Assembly (NCBI RefSeq): GCF_000699445.3
Contig: NC_067198.1
Coordinates: 24,873,536-24,937,535 of the forward strand
Direction of reading: 5' to 3'
DNA length: 64,000 bases
Source: Schistosoma haematobium
Taxonomy: Eukaryota; Platyhelminthes; Trematoda; Strigeidida; Schistosomatidae
Shown here: positions 24,552 to 38,885 of the stretch, one piece after another
Layout of the letters: each line of letters starts with the position of its first letter
Position numbering within the stretch: the first letter of the stretch is position 1
Notes under the pieces: model-generated
Seen by the model: only the letters and a program-made list of their open reading frames with translations
What the model was told of the DNA's origin: nothing
Database searches by the model: none
Position numbers and translations under genes: made by a program

Positions 24552-25375
24552 GCTTTTAATAACGTACGAGTTATTCGTGATTTTGCTTTGAATATCACCA
24601 AGAAGACCAAGAACTGTTATATTTCATCTAGCCAGGTAGTCAGTAAGATTAATTTCTGCCAAGAACCCAATATAATACTAAAAATCTTTACTGATTGATT
24701 TTATTTTCAAAATCAATAAAAATTAAGGAGAGTTACACAACTACCATATACAACGATATCTACTATTAACTTCAAATATGCTTGGATTTATACTTACCAG
24801 GTTAAAGCATCGCCAACACTCATTGAATATGGGGCCTATATTATTTACTTCATTAGTACATACATTCAGTAGAATTCATTTTCATTACATCATAACTAAC
24901 ATTGATAAGATAATGGTTTCTGTTTGTCTTTAAAAGTAATTATTATTGGTACTATGATTAATAATAATAATAATAGCGATAAAATTATATTGCATAAATA
25001 CTATCTGAAATTTATTATTTTACTTATGAGTAGTCTAAATTTATTGGTATATATATGTAAACATACATATATATCACTCCTTCATTAGATTTTTTTAAAA
25101 ATGGAATGTTTGTCAGCTGATTTGTCTTCTAATGCACATTGATGATAAGTAAAAAAATATTTTGTATCTTAATTAGGAACTTCTTAATTTAATGGTAAAA
25201 ATGTATTTATATGCAACCCGCTCAAATGTCTAGGTTCTGAATGCACTTTACACTCAAATGGTATTAAAAATGACTTATATGTAATTACAAAACTGAACAG
25301 AAACAATACAGTTATACTTCATTTAGAGATGGTTTGGATTAATTTAATGATATTTTTCACTGAAATTTGGTTAGT

Positions 25376-25560
25376 CTTAGTTGACATATGAGCATCCTTT
25401 GAGGATCGCCTCCATACAGCCATTAGGACATAAGTTGATATAGAATAGATTAGATATGGTTGCTAGTGAAATCCAGAACGTTTGTTCCCTCTTCTTTGGG
25501 ATTCATACACCAACCAAGGATGGTCGAATTTCAGTCAAAAATATCAACGTCAGGACAATC
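25376..25560 (-). mobile_element. Sm-alpha-like SINE, 3' part, inverted partner
   Basis: Minus reading gives GGTGTATGAATCCCAAAGAA, then GAGGGAACAAACGTTCTGGA, the diverged hammerhead region, and the SINE 3' end. It faces the plus copy at 25600. Confidence 0.55.
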
Positions 25561-25599
25561 CAACCATTTCAAACTGAAATAAATCTCAGCCGATTCGCA

Positions 25600-25775
25600 A
25601 GTAAATGACTAACTGGACTAAGTAGCTAAGTGGATAACGCGATAGAGTTTGAAGCGAATGGTATTGGGTTCGAGTCCAGGAGTGAAAATTAACTCTAGGA
25701 TTCAGGCACCTTTAGTTGACGAGTCCCAAATAGGACGAAACGTTCGTTCTGGAGTCCATTGCAGGCCAAAACCCA
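25600..25775 (+). mobile_element. Sm-alpha-like SINE with nearly intact hammerhead
   Basis: A box TAGCTAAGTGGATAACGCG near 25621, B box GGGTTCGAGTCC near 25666, hammerhead at 25711-25752. Head and ribozyme are in the order typical of Sm-alpha. Confidence 0.75.
25711..25752 (+). ncRNA. Hammerhead-like ribozyme core in SINE
   Basis: TTGACGAG (25716-25723), stem II TCCCAAATAGGA, CGAAAC (25736-25741), then GTTCGTT. GAAA is intact; the first C of CTGA is T. The flanks TTTAG and CTGGA can pair as stem I with wobbles. Cleavage triplet GTT. Activity uncertain. Confidence 0.55.
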
Positions 25776-26539
25776 CCTATTCTACATGGAAATATTGCAC
25801 TTTTTGAGATGCATTTTTCTTTTGAAGGCATAAAATATAAATCATTTCAAATTATATTTTTCTAAAATTAAGAATGATAGAGATGATAGGTATAACAGAA
25901 GAATTGGTGGAAAACTTACGTGTTTGAACATATGATCCAGATACATATCGTTAAAAAAATTAATGAAATATATTTCTGAACAATTACAACTCTACGTTAA
26001 ACGGAAATTTGTTGCAATATTTCACAATCGATAGTGAGAATTTCTTACTTAAATGAAATTCGTAATATTGAATAAAACTATTGTTATTATTATCATCATC
26101 AATATTCTTAATTGTTTATCAATGTGAACTTTACTATTATATGTGAACCATACAATTTACAATTGATGAAAAATAACCAAAATAGTGAATAGTTTAAAGA
26201 CTAACTTACATTCATCCTTTTAATCTGATCGAATTAATTAGGCTTTTCTTTGTCGTATTAGTTAAGAATTAATGTATTTGAAAATAAAAGTTGTCTTGAT
26301 TATTTAATTGAATTCTAAGTAGATTTTAGTCGGCATTTTTAACTCATCTAGTGCGTGAATTCTGTATATTAGTGTTGAAATGCATAAAGAAATAAAGCGC
26401 GGAGCCCTAATTATATTACTGTATATAGCACAAAATAAAATAGAATAATATTGATAATACTGAGACATCTGTTTATGCTTCGACTCTTAAAATATCCAAA
26501 TGACTCATTATCATACATTAACAAGGTGTGCGATGGGCT

Positions 26540-27290
26540 GTATGGGGATTGTATTTGAATGATGAAGGCCTCTAAATGGTTCCCCCTCGTAACAGTGCAG
26601 CTTCAGAACTATTGGTCAACTCCTCACCGCGTCCGTCAACTATATTGGCTGGTCTTCAGTGCGCGGTATGTTATATGGCTTACGGATTCCGTCTATCTTT
26701 GTATGACTCTTCGAGGCCTAAAAATTATATCCAGTACTGTTGTTAGTTTACTTAAAAACTGTGGGAAGAACCCTACAGCTTAAGCACTTTAGGTTTGTGA
26801 ACTTGAAATTTCCAACCGCTTTCAGACAATGACTGGGAACCACATCTTAGCTTTCTTATAGTATCTGTAATAATGAGAGCTCCCTGTCCGTCTTCTAGTT
26901 TAGAAAGTGGTAAGTATTCTTCTACAGAAGATGGAGCTTAGCATAAATGTTTAAGAAACATGTATCTCCGAATGGCATAGGTCTACTAAGAGTTGCTCGG
27001 TGATGACATCTCAGCGCCGGCGAAATGGCAACACAGGATGGAATCCTGATTGAGGACGTATAGAGCCTGTATGGCTGTTATGGCAAGATGAAGACGTGGA
27101 TAGAGGCTTCTAAGAAAAAATCGGTCAAAATCAGGCCAGAAATCGGTGTCCTCTTCGTATTTACCTGTGTGATATAATAAAAATTTCGTAACCTGTATCA
27201 GGAGCTCCTTAAATGATTTGTTCAGTTAGAAGAGCAGGACTCCGGCGTTAGGTTACTGTTAGTTTTTCCGATGTGAACCGACATCGCATA
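26540..27290. other. GC-richer unclassified block
   Basis: About 750 bp with clearly higher GC than its flanks (CTCCTCACCGCGTCCGTC, CTCAGCGCCGGCGAAATGGC). It holds a 74-codon ORF (26559-26783) without recognisable motifs. Possibly an old mobile element. No function claimed. Confidence 0.3.
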
Positions 27291-29265
27291 AATCCATGGT
27301 CTATGGTTTAACACTCGTAGTTCGAGTGCTAATACCTACTGATCGATTCACTTCGTAATATGAACATAGAGAATTTACGATTTATGTAATTATTCTTATA
27401 ATGTACGCTCTATTTCTAATAACTCATTTTCTTTATCAAAACAAGAAATTTATACAGAATGAATGCTGAAATATGAGCCAAACATTTTAGGAAAGTAAAC
27501 AATAATATACACACTAAATAAACAAACAAAAATGGCATGCTGATAGGTAGTAGCAGCAAAAAAGAGACCATAAAGGCGATGAAATTTGCATTATGTGCCA
27601 TACCCAATGAGCCAGATGAAATGTAGTTTTAATTCAATCAGCCTTTGTAATTCTACGAAAGCTTGAAGAACATCATTCCACATAATCCACTATTTCAACA
27701 AATTTTATAGTTCCCAAGCAGTGATTACTAAGAAGACTAAAATGAAGTGAAAATGCCAGACATTGTTGTTTAGTAATCCCTTCAGTTTCAGTATAAGTGA
27801 TATATTATTGTCATTGAATAATATGATTGCGTTAAAAACCGTGATGGTGAGAAGCAGAAATCCGCTGAATATCATCTCAAATTGGTTAAGAACCTTGGAT
27901 ATAACCTTGCACTTGTAACTTTTTTACAACCAGGTTAACTGCACTTTAGTCAAAAAATAAATCGTATATCTAGATGCTACTTAAATACCTTTTAAGCACA
28001 TTTCTTATGAAATATGAGGATATACTATCATTAGTTTCTATTAGTTATTCAAACATACTAATTTATGTCCTATGTATATGATAAATAAATAAAATGATGA
28101 AGAAATCTAAACAACTCCAACTGTAAATATATCGCTATCATTAATTATTCTATTTAACAGATTTGAAATAATAAGTTCAGTACACCAAGGCTTAAAATAA
28201 ACAATTAAAACTCCACAACTGATTACTACCGCATACATTATATATAACACCAAGATTAATTTATTCTTACAAAAAAACCAGCGAAATAAGAACATCAAAC
28301 TTACAATATCGATTGATTGATTCAATAAGTATTAATTATTCTACGGATTCTAATATCGTCTCTAACCTAAAACATTCATATCTACATTTCTTTCCATTTT
28401 GAATCGACCGATTAGTGTATATACTTATTTGTTTTGAGAAAACTAATGCTGAAAATTGTTCAAATCTAGTATGTTAATAATAATATCATTCTTTTATTTT
28501 GTCACATGCAAATGTATCAAAACATTTGAATAATACTAATAGTATACAAAACAGTAAAAAAATGAATCAAACAGTGCAAAGGTCATAGAATATTATCATA
28601 ATAATTATAAGTAAAATACAGTTATTCTATTGTAATGGTTAATAGGTTGACTCGAACAATAATAATAATAATAAATAAATAAATGTACATGATAAAAATG
28701 TCTCGAAATCACTACAGAACAATTTTATGACTAAACCAATATCAAATGTATTAAACAAAAATATCTAATGATCAGTTTTAATTTAATAAATAAATCTACA
28801 ATAATTTTGTATAAACTTGAATTGTGAGTAATAAATGATCTTAACAGTAGAAAGTTAAAATGGCCTGACTAAATAGTGAAACAGGCTTATTTCCTTGATT
28901 TCTTTAATACTCAACACAAACATCTTACATTCTTATCCATAAATAATCATGAACAAAATTAGTGATCACGACATTTATTGTAATGACCTAAAAAAGATTA
29001 GATTTAGGCTATCAGCAATTGCACATAAATGTATTTGTAATATACTTCATAGTAGAGTGAAGAATTAACATATGAAAAAAAGAAACTAATAGATTTATTA
29101 CTATAGAGAATATGTTAAGTCATTTCACAGACTGAATAAAACAGAGTATGTAAGTCGATTTTTTTCAATTTAAAGCATTCAAAATGATTGAGAAAAATCC
29201 GTCCATAAACATCGCAAGGAAGAGTATCGAAATATCTGAGAAAATCACTATCCAATACTCAGTAA

Positions 29266-29732
29266 GCTGCTCCCAAATGCTCTGGCACGGTCGAGGGTGG
29301 GGAGAGTCCACCCTCCCTCTCCAAATGCTCTCACATGGTCACATGCATACAACCACTGCCAGGGAATTCTTACTCACTGCCTTCTTGTGGTAGAGTTGTT
29401 GTTTACGAAATTGAGAGGACGAAAGCGAATGTCCGGCGCTTTAACTGGGTATGGAGGATCCACCTAGGAGAGTTAGAAAACCCTAATTCCAAACCAATGG
29501 TGCACATGGGCTCTATGATCCTGAAGGAACAAATGCCGTATGAACCAATAGTTGGTCACCAGCTATCACGGGACGGCTACGGGTTGGCTCCCTAAGAAAA
29601 CCACCTGCTTCGGTCTGGACACACGGGCAGTATCACAGCCCACACACAAATCAAGTGACTTGTAAAAAGGAACATGTTTTCGGTGCCTCTTTGTACCAAT
29701 ATTTTTATGTTCAAATAAATAAATAAATACTC
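29266..29732 (+). mobile_element. Retroposon Z, plus copy
   Basis: Shares GAGAGGACGAAAGCGAATGT, TGGTTTGG-like block and the terminal GGTGCCTCTTTGTACCAATA with 23701-24228. It ends in an AATA tail (TTCAAATAAATAAATAAATA), showing the 3' end and an RNA intermediate. Confidence 0.75.
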
Positions 29733-30759
29733 AATAAGCAGTGGGTCTATTCGTACATATATATAAAGGAAGAAAACAGCTTGTAAAAAGAACAGTAATT
29801 CACATCAGAATTCTGCAATTATTTATTAAAAATGTGAGTTTTAATGGGGACTTTAATGTAAGAAAATGTTCAAACAATGTATTTTAAAAATCAACATTCT
29901 TAAATAGAAAATCAGAATAAGGACTTGAGCATATAAATTGATAGGTTTGGCTATATGTACATAAAAGAAACAATACACTTGATGTTAATTATTTTCAGCA
30001 GCTATCAAGAAATTAATGTTCGAGAGTAGAATTGGAAGCTCGTGTTTTTATATATGTATGTATATATCAATTTACATGTACACATAAAAGTGTGTAAATT
30101 GGAAGGATTAAAAGACGAATTCCTACTCGTTGTTCATGAGTACATTCCATAACGCTTACACCTTCTATGAGAAAGCTGTTTATGGAGTTCGACAGTACGC
30201 AACCTACTAGACACCAAGCACAACGTGCATTTTATGAATTAATTCTACGCTACCAAAAAATAGTTCAATTCCACGTCATTAAAATTCACAGAAGCTATAG
30301 CAATAAGAATCCTTAAACCTGACCTGTGTATTTTATAGAGTCAGTAATTAATCTTCATTTTCCTAAGTAACATTTTGACTCCGTTTTCTCAGTCAGTTGT
30401 AACCAATTTTGTGAGTTGGACTAACACGTCCACTTTTTTTTCTAAACTGCCGAAAATTTCGTTACATTAGGCAATAAAATAATCTCAACATAGTACAACT
30501 ATTATCTTAAAGAATTTTAAAAATATCTTTGTTAAAAACTTTACATTCTTAGCTTCTTTCACACCAAACACAACTCATTCCTCGCTAATGATTGTCGAAT
30601 TTTTCTATACTGTCATGAATTGGAAATAATAAAACATACTAGCCAAAAAGAAAACAACAAGACATAATGAATTCATCGCATTCTACAAATATTGTCGCAC
30701 ATGCCTTGTTCAAAAGTGACTAAAATTCAAAATTATATTACGGAATTTAAACAGTTACA

Positions 30760-31065
30760 GTAACCCACGTGGTGTTGTTTTACTTGTATCTTCCCATTTT
30801 TATTTAGGACTGCAATTGATCAGTCTCATGTTGGCATATGTGCACCAAATGAATTTAAACTCCACCCCATTGCACAAGCAGGTGGCTATCAGGTACCAGT
30901 AGCTAAGTGGATAACGCGATGGCGTTTGAAGCGAACGGTACTGGGTTTGAGTCCCGGAGTGAACATCAACTCTGCGATACAGGTACATTCAGCTGACGAG
31001 TCCCAAGTAGGACGAAACGTGCGTCCGCTGCTAACCGCTATTGGTTGTTACAGTAATTGTTGTTT
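30760..31065 (+). mobile_element. Sm-alpha-like SINE, best-preserved copy
   Basis: TAGCTAAGTGGATAACGCGA (A box, about 30900), GGTACTGGGTTTGAGTCCCG (B box, about 30938), then the hammerhead at 30985-31026. Upstream, TTTAGGACTGCAATTGATCA is shared with 1872-1893. Confidence 0.82.
30985..31026 (+). ncRNA. Hammerhead ribozyme core, intact
   Basis: CTGACGAG (30993-31000), stem II TCCCAAGTAGGA, CGAAAC (31013-31018), then GTGCGTC with ACG/CGT as a tiny stem III and GTC as cleavage triplet at 31023-31025. All conserved core bases are present. Stem I (CATTCAG against CGCTG) is weak, so folding needs testing. Confidence 0.75.
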
Positions 31066-32084
31066 TGTAATACAAAATTTAATCTCAATTATAAATCTAG
31101 ATTCAAAATGGAATAAACAATATATTACTAAAAACTGTTCGCTGACAGGTATCAATTAAAAAAAAATTGTATCAATACACTTTCTCGAGTCGCCTATAGA
31201 CGAATCAAGTTTAGAGTCTCTTGGATTTTATACTGTCCGAAAAACATTTATTAGCCCAGTATCCAAATATACACTGTTCTCAAACACAACGGATCAGTTT
31301 CACCCTATGGTCAATAGACAAAAAATGGATACTTTGGAGACATTCACTGTCCCTTAGTCCGTTAGCTAGTCATCTGAACTGGTTACGTAGGTGTAATTAT
31401 GGACTACAATATGCCTGTGCACTCGTACGATGACTTCTGAATGAATCTGAATACTAAGTTAAATGTCACAAATATCATTCATCTCATACCTAAAAATGTT
31501 TTCTCAAAACTTAACAGTATTGGTTAGTGAATAAGAAAAATGAAGACATTTGTCCGAAGAAATAGTGTGGATTCATTATAATTACTTTTAATCAACCAAA
31601 AAAAAGTTTCAAAACTAAGAATTCCTAATTTCATTTGGGTGCTTCTTTGTCAGGAACTTAATAAAAGTAACCATGTCTACTACCAGGTCACCAAATGGTA
31701 AACGTTTTACTAAATATCTCTTGTCCAATTTATTGGTAAAGGAAACGAATAATTCTATATGATTTGGATTCACATCCTTCATTTCACACAAACTAAAAAG
31801 CATATCTTCTATCTATATGAAATTTTATGGTTGTAATTATCATTTTTATTTGCTATTGTTCTATTTCGAAACTCTGAGTGCATAAGTGCAGAACTGATTT
31901 AGATTAAAATAAACTGTTTTCTGAAGAAAAAGAAACATTTGACAAAGTTTTAATCCAAAGACAAATAATGTAACTGAAGTATATAAAGTTATTAATGTGT
32001 AAAATGTAGGTAATATTCGCAGTAGATTGAGCTAAGCTGAATTACTATAAAAAACCAAGGAGTGACGAATAACTATTTTATTTT

Positions 32085-32145
32085 AGTACGAGATTCCTCA
32101 GTAGTAAACATCCACGACCCCCTCCTCCAAGGATTAACGTCAAAA
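32085..32145 (-). repeat. Small fragment of second SINE family
   Basis: GAGATTCCTCAGTAGTAAAC then ATCCACGACCCCC resemble the segment between B box and hammerhead of the second SINE family in minus orientation. Too short for certainty. Confidence 0.4.
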
Positions 32146-35100
32146 CTTTCATACTTCACCATCAGCGCTTGACTATTACATTGTCGTTCAACGAAAGATA
32201 TATCTAACTCAAATTTATTCATAAAAGTCCTGAGCCCAAACCCCTGCAGGTTTTGTGGATTCACAGTACTAAGGATCTTTGTGCTAGGATGAACCAGCTG
32301 TCAAATGTTCCGTAGTTTACAATTTTATCTAAATTAAGGTTATCCTGTAACGTATACCATCGAAAAATCAGAACTACCTCTACAAAACCGTTTCATCAAT
32401 GCACAAACTATTGCAATTTAACAAAAATACGAGTGTAGGAGAATGATGCTAGAGATTGTGATCTTTTAATCACTTTATTTAGCATTTTAAGTAACTCCTA
32501 GTTTACTTCATACCATTAACATAGAAAGATATTTCCATCTCAAAATAAACCAATCAATTTAATCGGTTTAATATATTACATTTATTTCGTTGTGTTTCTT
32601 CAGATTTATGGATTTCCATTTTATATTATTCACGCGTAATAAGTTTGTTAATTTCTTCGTATAATTAGTTTTTTATTCAATGGGACAGAACTGACTGTAA
32701 TCATTTCCTTAATATACGTTTTATGACTTAACAATAAAATTACATTCCTTTTAACAATTATTCATTTTTTTAGTAAAAGTCACTCTTATCCAGAACCAAC
32801 CATACTCAACCACCTAAACACAGAAAAATATCGACCTTGAGATATCCATACAGCGACCAATCAAAATTACACCAATCTCTCATTCGTTGTTTATACTACA
32901 CATAGCGCGGTTTTATTGGTTGATTGATTTGAGGATGAATAATTTAAATGACTGATCAATTGTAGATCACTTAGTGTAATGAGAAAGTAAGTGGAAAAGG
33001 TGTATTTTTGTCAGTGGCACTTTTTTGGTGGCATCCTTTAATGCAGAGCAAATTATCTTCAAGTGAAAAATTTATGGACTAATATCTTTTTAAAATCTCA
33101 TTAAATGGTAATGGTATACTGACACATCAGTAACTAGTCAAAGTAATAGAAGGTGAAACTATAAATTATTTAATAACATACAATAACTGTAGAAGATTAA
33201 TTTAATATGTTCATATGTAAAGGTATCTTCCCTTTGAAAAGAAAAAAATAACATAAAGAATTAAGATATATTAATCCAAGATGTGCAATATTCCAACTGT
33301 TCTCTTTAAAAAATGTTTACTCCAAAAACCTGTTCGTCAAATACTGATTTCCAGCTAATTAAATCACTTCTAGTTTTAAAAACAAATTTCTTTTATTGGA
33401 TTAAAGATAATTCATTCTACTAAATATATACAAAGGATAAGCCTTGTGAATAATTTGTAATTTACATTTAGAACAGAATCAATCTTATAGCTGATAGAGT
33501 TTTCAAAGACATTCCAGGTGCCACACTTGGACCAAATTATGATACGAGTGAAGATTCAAATGTTCATATTAGTACTTCTATGAATCTAACCGACTCAATC
33601 AAACCAGCCGTTAATTTTTGTTATATATATATATATCCGTTTATATGTATTTGTCAAACATTAGGAAATAATTCATTAGATGTTGGGATATTTCAGTCAA
33701 TACATGTAAACAATGTTACTATTAAAAAATGAGCTACCAGTGATACATATAGGTAATGTTGATTTTTTTGAAAAACAATTCCTTTCATTATTGTCTCAGA
33801 AATACTAACTGATTGCTGCCTTACATTAGTTAATAATTATATCTATTTTACCTGATCAGAGAATACTAAACTTCAAGAATTTGAGACAGATAGTACCGAT
33901 GATCTAATTTAATATAATTTGATATTAGAGATGAAGTATACATGCTTAATTGATTGAAATTCCTCTCAATTTACTTCTTTCACCATCGAAACGAATAACT
34001 AGGCTCTTAATCGCCAACTGTTTTTAGACGATATATCGCAATTCGTCTGCGAAACAAATCATTTTAATCATCTTAATAATCTACATACAGTGAATTAAAC
34101 TAAAAGACAACGATTTTAGAATGTTTTGACTAACGTATTATAAGCATATCTAATTAGATGGTTAGTTTGTAAGGTAATTTTCATCATGAATTGTAATCGA
34201 CTGTAAAACTAGGAAACAAAGATAAGACCAATTTTTATGCATACCATGTTCCAACGTCATGTCATATTACAATGAAGTTGCAGTTACAAGTGCTATATCT
34301 GATGGCATATACAAGTAGAGTGAATTAGTTAACTTAAATACACCGTACTTTGATAATTATAAATGATTTTCTTCGAAGATGAACGTTCATATACTGTAGT
34401 AGTAAGTTTCAATGCTTGAAGTCTACTAAACTGAGTGATATACAACCGCCTACTGATAAAAAACCGACACAAATCACCATATGTGAAGCATTAGACGAGT
34501 TTGAATAATGTAAACTAATGGATCTTGACTTAGTGATTGGATAGTATTAGGCTAGCCGTAAAACATGAACAAGTATATTTTCACCTAACATGAAATTATG
34601 TGGTGTTTGCTACTGATGTCGACAGATACAAGTAGTACGTATGTCTGGTGGCGGAAGGTTAATAAGTTCAAAGAAAAGAGAATGATTGCTGTGGAAACGA
34701 AGGGACAACAATGTCTAAGACGATTGACTGATTTTTTCCAACTGAACTATTTACTGTATGGTACTCAGATTTTAATACAGAATTCTGTAATTTTGTGTTT
34801 AAATACATTCGATTTTCTCCACTTGTGTTGTCGTTCATCACAGTTAGCGGTATATTCTGAGTAGTAAACTAAAACAAAGATAGCTATTATGTTTGCCAAG
34901 TTTTTCAATATTGCTTCAGTCACAACCCAAGGGCTGTATTTGGTTTTACTTTAAATATAAATCACCAAGTTCTGAGTAAAACATATTAATATGTGAGAAC
35001 TAATTATATTAACGGACTACCCAAACTGAAGTAGATGGAACAGGGTCCGAATGTATATCCTGCTGAACCAAAGCCTAAAAATAATAATGATTAAATCTAA

Positions 35101-35704
35101 TCTTTAAAATCAACAACAAAATAATCATTTTGTCTGTTGCATTTACACGACTAAAATTATCTAATCCGAATTCATAGAGTAGCAAAAAATGTATGCTATA
35201 AAACTGTCGCTTGGCCAATGTTATAAATATACATTAAGCTATGCTTCCACACACTAGATGATTCTTATGGACAGAAACATTTCTTATTCATTAAAAGTTT
35301 ATTCGTACTTCATTTAAAGGCTTACTTATAGCTACTTTTTATGAAACTTGCATGTGGAAATATATTATTACATGTAACAGTAAGTAAAACAATCAAGGTT
35401 GGTGTCTACTTTGTATTCAACCAACGACAAATTAAAGTCATCGTTCAATAAAACTAATCAAGTTCATATGGAGATCTCTTCAAGACTCCTATGAACTGAT
35501 CGTCGACTATTGACGTTTTATTTCGATAATATACCAAGCTTTCAAAAATTGCCTCATGAATTGGATCTCCAGTTATCAGTCTCTTATTCCCTAATAACCC
35601 TGAATAAACAAGACTTAATCCTTCATTACGACTCCTCATAATCTCGTCGTTTTCCTTCTGAGTAGCTCACTAAACAGTATCCTCCTACCTTACTGAATGC
35701 CCCT

Positions 35705-36370
35705 AGTCGATCAGTCAGTAACAACGCAGAACTTCGTACGTACGTACATACACCAATTCGAGTTACTATACCACATTAGCACACAGATACAATTGTCGAT
35801 TCAAATCCCGTAGAGGTAGGAATAGTAAAAGTATAAGCAGTAATCAGAAACACTAGAGTTTGAAGATGTTATTCAAGGAGTATAGTTCACTGAAATACAT
35901 TTGGAAAGCGAAAAAAGGATATGAAGAATTCAGAAGATTAGAATTTGAGAGAACACAAAGAGTGGATGCACCTGCGCCAATGCAAACGATTTTGAGCCAT
36001 TTCATTCAAGGTCTCTAACCATCGGTTGCTATTGTCTCGCGGAACCCAACCAGGTAGTCTTCACCTACCAACATGGCTCAGTCCACTTGTCAGTGACTTC
36101 ATGGACTTGTGCCATGTTTTGGTCTGGCCGCCCCTAGCTTCCTTCCAACCTACTTCTACACCATAAAACAAAGGACATCGGGGCAGTCAGTGGTTGGGCA
36201 TACGTAACACGTGTCCCAGCCATCTTAACTGATGAAGTCTTACTACTTCATCAATTGATTCGCCATCCTTACCTAGTACGTTTCCTAACAACTGCATTAC
36301 TTTGTCGGTGGTCCAAGGATATACAAGCAGTGCTTCGGAGACAGTCTGGCTAACTTTTTTGATGTATTCT
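35705..36370 (-). pseudogene. Non-LTR retrotransposon 3' end (second LINE family), longer copy
   Basis: Minus translation: ETVSEALLVYPWTTDKVMQL, DGESIDEVVRLHQLRWLGHV, LRMPNHRLPRCPLFYGVEVG, WKEARGGQTKTWHKSMKSLT, ending at WRRCIHSLC near 35950. The 'RLRWLGHVLRMP' and 'GGQTKTWH' patterns mark the post-RT region of schistosome LINEs. The 3' UTR ends with a TACG/TGAC-type tail near 35710. Confidence 0.82.
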
Positions 36371-38095
36371 TGACCTAATTCGAATATTTCTTTACACTAT
36401 TAGTACTAAGTTTTAACGGTTTCTGAAAATGTGGAAAATATTGGCTAACCGTTTATTTGTGTGTATTGTTGGTTTCTTGTCCCATTAGTTTTAAAAACCT
36501 ACACAGCGATAATTATGTGACTGCGTCTTTATATCAATCAAGTATAAACAAAATTTGGGAGGTTTTAGGATAAAATATCCTGATTTTCTGAATACATGGA
36601 ATTTAAGATAGATTACAAGCATCATCTCTGCGCTTATAGTCATTCTCATTGATTTTATATTTTTTTCCGCATGAATTTAGTAGTACAATTCTATTTTAGT
36701 TGTACAGTCGTACAAATTGTACTTCACATGCCAAGTCATATATTGCATCGGAGCACGTTGTTTAGTGATGATTATGTTGGAATATAGTTAAAAGTAAATA
36801 AATCTAGATACGAAGATTATGGTTACAGGTGTAAGTAGTATAAGCAAATGTAAACTCCTCGCTTGAAGTTTCCTGGATCACTTGAGGGAAGCTGTCGATG
36901 ACAACTGACTGACTTCAAAATCGATCATAAAAATACGTACACTTTATTTCCATAATTATCAACATTCTGTTGTTTATCATTACCCAGACATTTTTGAAAA
37001 ATGTACCAATTTTATTACAAATAATTTGATTTATTCTTCAAGAGATATTCAAAAAAGAAATGTGTATCCTTGGGATTAGATAAGCGGTTCTAGATTAATG
37101 TCTTTGTGTCAGATTATTTAAATCTTTAATTACGGTAGCAGTCTAAAGAGCCTGGAATTCATAAATGTAGCTATTGTTACTGCTTAAAACCTTAGTTACT
37201 CAAAGTAGTAAAACAGACTCGCTCAGGATTATTGCAGAAGGAAATAACCTATGACATGAAACAGATTACATATGTGAATGAACATGAATGTTTACAAGTT
37301 TAGTTCAATCGTGTCAGTTAAATCTACTTAATGATCAAACAGCTAACTTACCACTGAACTGAAATCAGCAAGTGATTACCATAATCGACTACCCGAGCTT
37401 ATACTCAAATAGATATTTAGGTTCATTAGTGTCTGTAATTAAATTACCTCACATCCATAAATTAGTCTATAAAAATCTAACTGTTGACATTGGAATTATA
37501 ATAAAAAATATTAAAGAGACAAGTATAGGACATATGAATGTGGTAGCGATTAGTTTCTAGCTTCTACAAAACAGAAATAGAACCCTATACATAAAATGAA
37601 ACAGTCTCCATACTAGAATACTACCAACACAAACACATCTAAAAACTGCTACATAGCATTAAATAAAGTATAAATGGATTCGAACAACTAAATTAAGCTG
37701 CTTTTTTACAACCGAAATAGATTTAACAATAGATAATACAAAAGAAGGTGAAAACACGCACATACAAACAAACAAGCAGTCGCCAATATAGATCATCTAA
37801 CATTACCCACTAGAAATTAAAAAGATTGTACGTCATTACACCATCACAATTGTTTGATATATTTATTTGCAATATTGATTAAAATAACAATAATGATCAT
37901 AGTAGTAAACACAAAAATCTTGACTGTCACAAAATAAGCGTTATTTGAGTAATTTAGAGAGGGAAAAACAAAACATATACATTGATAAAGGAGTGATGAA
38001 TATGAAAGAGAGATTAATTAGCTCACTAAGTCAATTAACTTCTGAATCAAGTCAGTTGGTGGATTGAAATAGACACAAAAATAACTGAGTCTGAT

Positions 38096-38885
38096 TTTAT
38101 TAACCACTTTATTTTATTAATAATGATACGAAAAATGTAAAACTATTTCTATGTGTGTGAATATATGAATGACAAGTTGGGGAATTCAAAAGAAAGATAC
38201 GGAAAAGAATAAAAGCAAATGAAGTCGTGTGGAACACATAAGAGACTACACAGATATAAATCTATGCTTCTGTATATATTTCGCTATATAAATATGCACA
38301 AAACTTCTGTTCGTAATCATTGGTAATTTAAGAGCAGAGAAGTATTATCAATTACAACATTAACAGCTGTACTGGTAACAAACTAAATTATACAAATCTG
38401 ATAAGATTTAGAAACAAGCACATTAAGAAATCTTTTCAGAGAATGAAGAGACGAAACAGATTATTGATGAATAAACAACTGAGCAATAACAACTCCAGAC
38501 ATCTTTATGCAAACATAAATCAGTATATTTCAATTTCTTCAAAACTTTCTCTTAATGCTACATATATAAAGGAATGGGAGAAAAGCAGAAAATTCTCCCA
38601 TGGATGGAAGAAAACAATACGTACATAAATATACATACTGTGTGCATGGAGAAAGGAGTAAATGAATAGGGGAAAATAGTCCGTTTTTCCAAGTCAAATC
38701 AAAGACTAGTGTCATAGACAAAATTGAAAGACAAATTTGGAAGGAGAATAAATTGACAGCAAACAAGTGTGGATATGAATAATTGTTTTTCTGCCAGTGT
38801 GTATATATAGTGTGATACACAACACACGTTATCTAATGACGCGAAGTGAAGTGCTTTATAAGTGTTGTATACTTTTCATCTTTAA
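38096..38885 (-). other. Candidate 3' UTR of the MTMR gene with AATAAA signals
   Basis: Downstream of the stop, the first AATAAA hexamers on the minus strand are at about 38112-38117, 38108-38113 and 38096-38101, which would give a 3' UTR near 780 nt. An ATTAAA directly after the stop is too close to be used. No transcript data are available, so this is inference. Confidence 0.35.

Noticed and set aside
24357..24698. 113-codon open reading frame
   Set aside because: It begins inside the LTR after its TATA region and runs off the LTR end, with no domain and no conservation in the LTR copy at 14.85 kb.
30900..30960. Possible tRNA gene (A and B boxes)
   Set aside because: The boxes are followed by a hammerhead and SINE body, and no full cloverleaf closes. 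It is the tRNA-like head of a SINE. The same holds for 2230-2282, 3669-3740 and 25620-25680.
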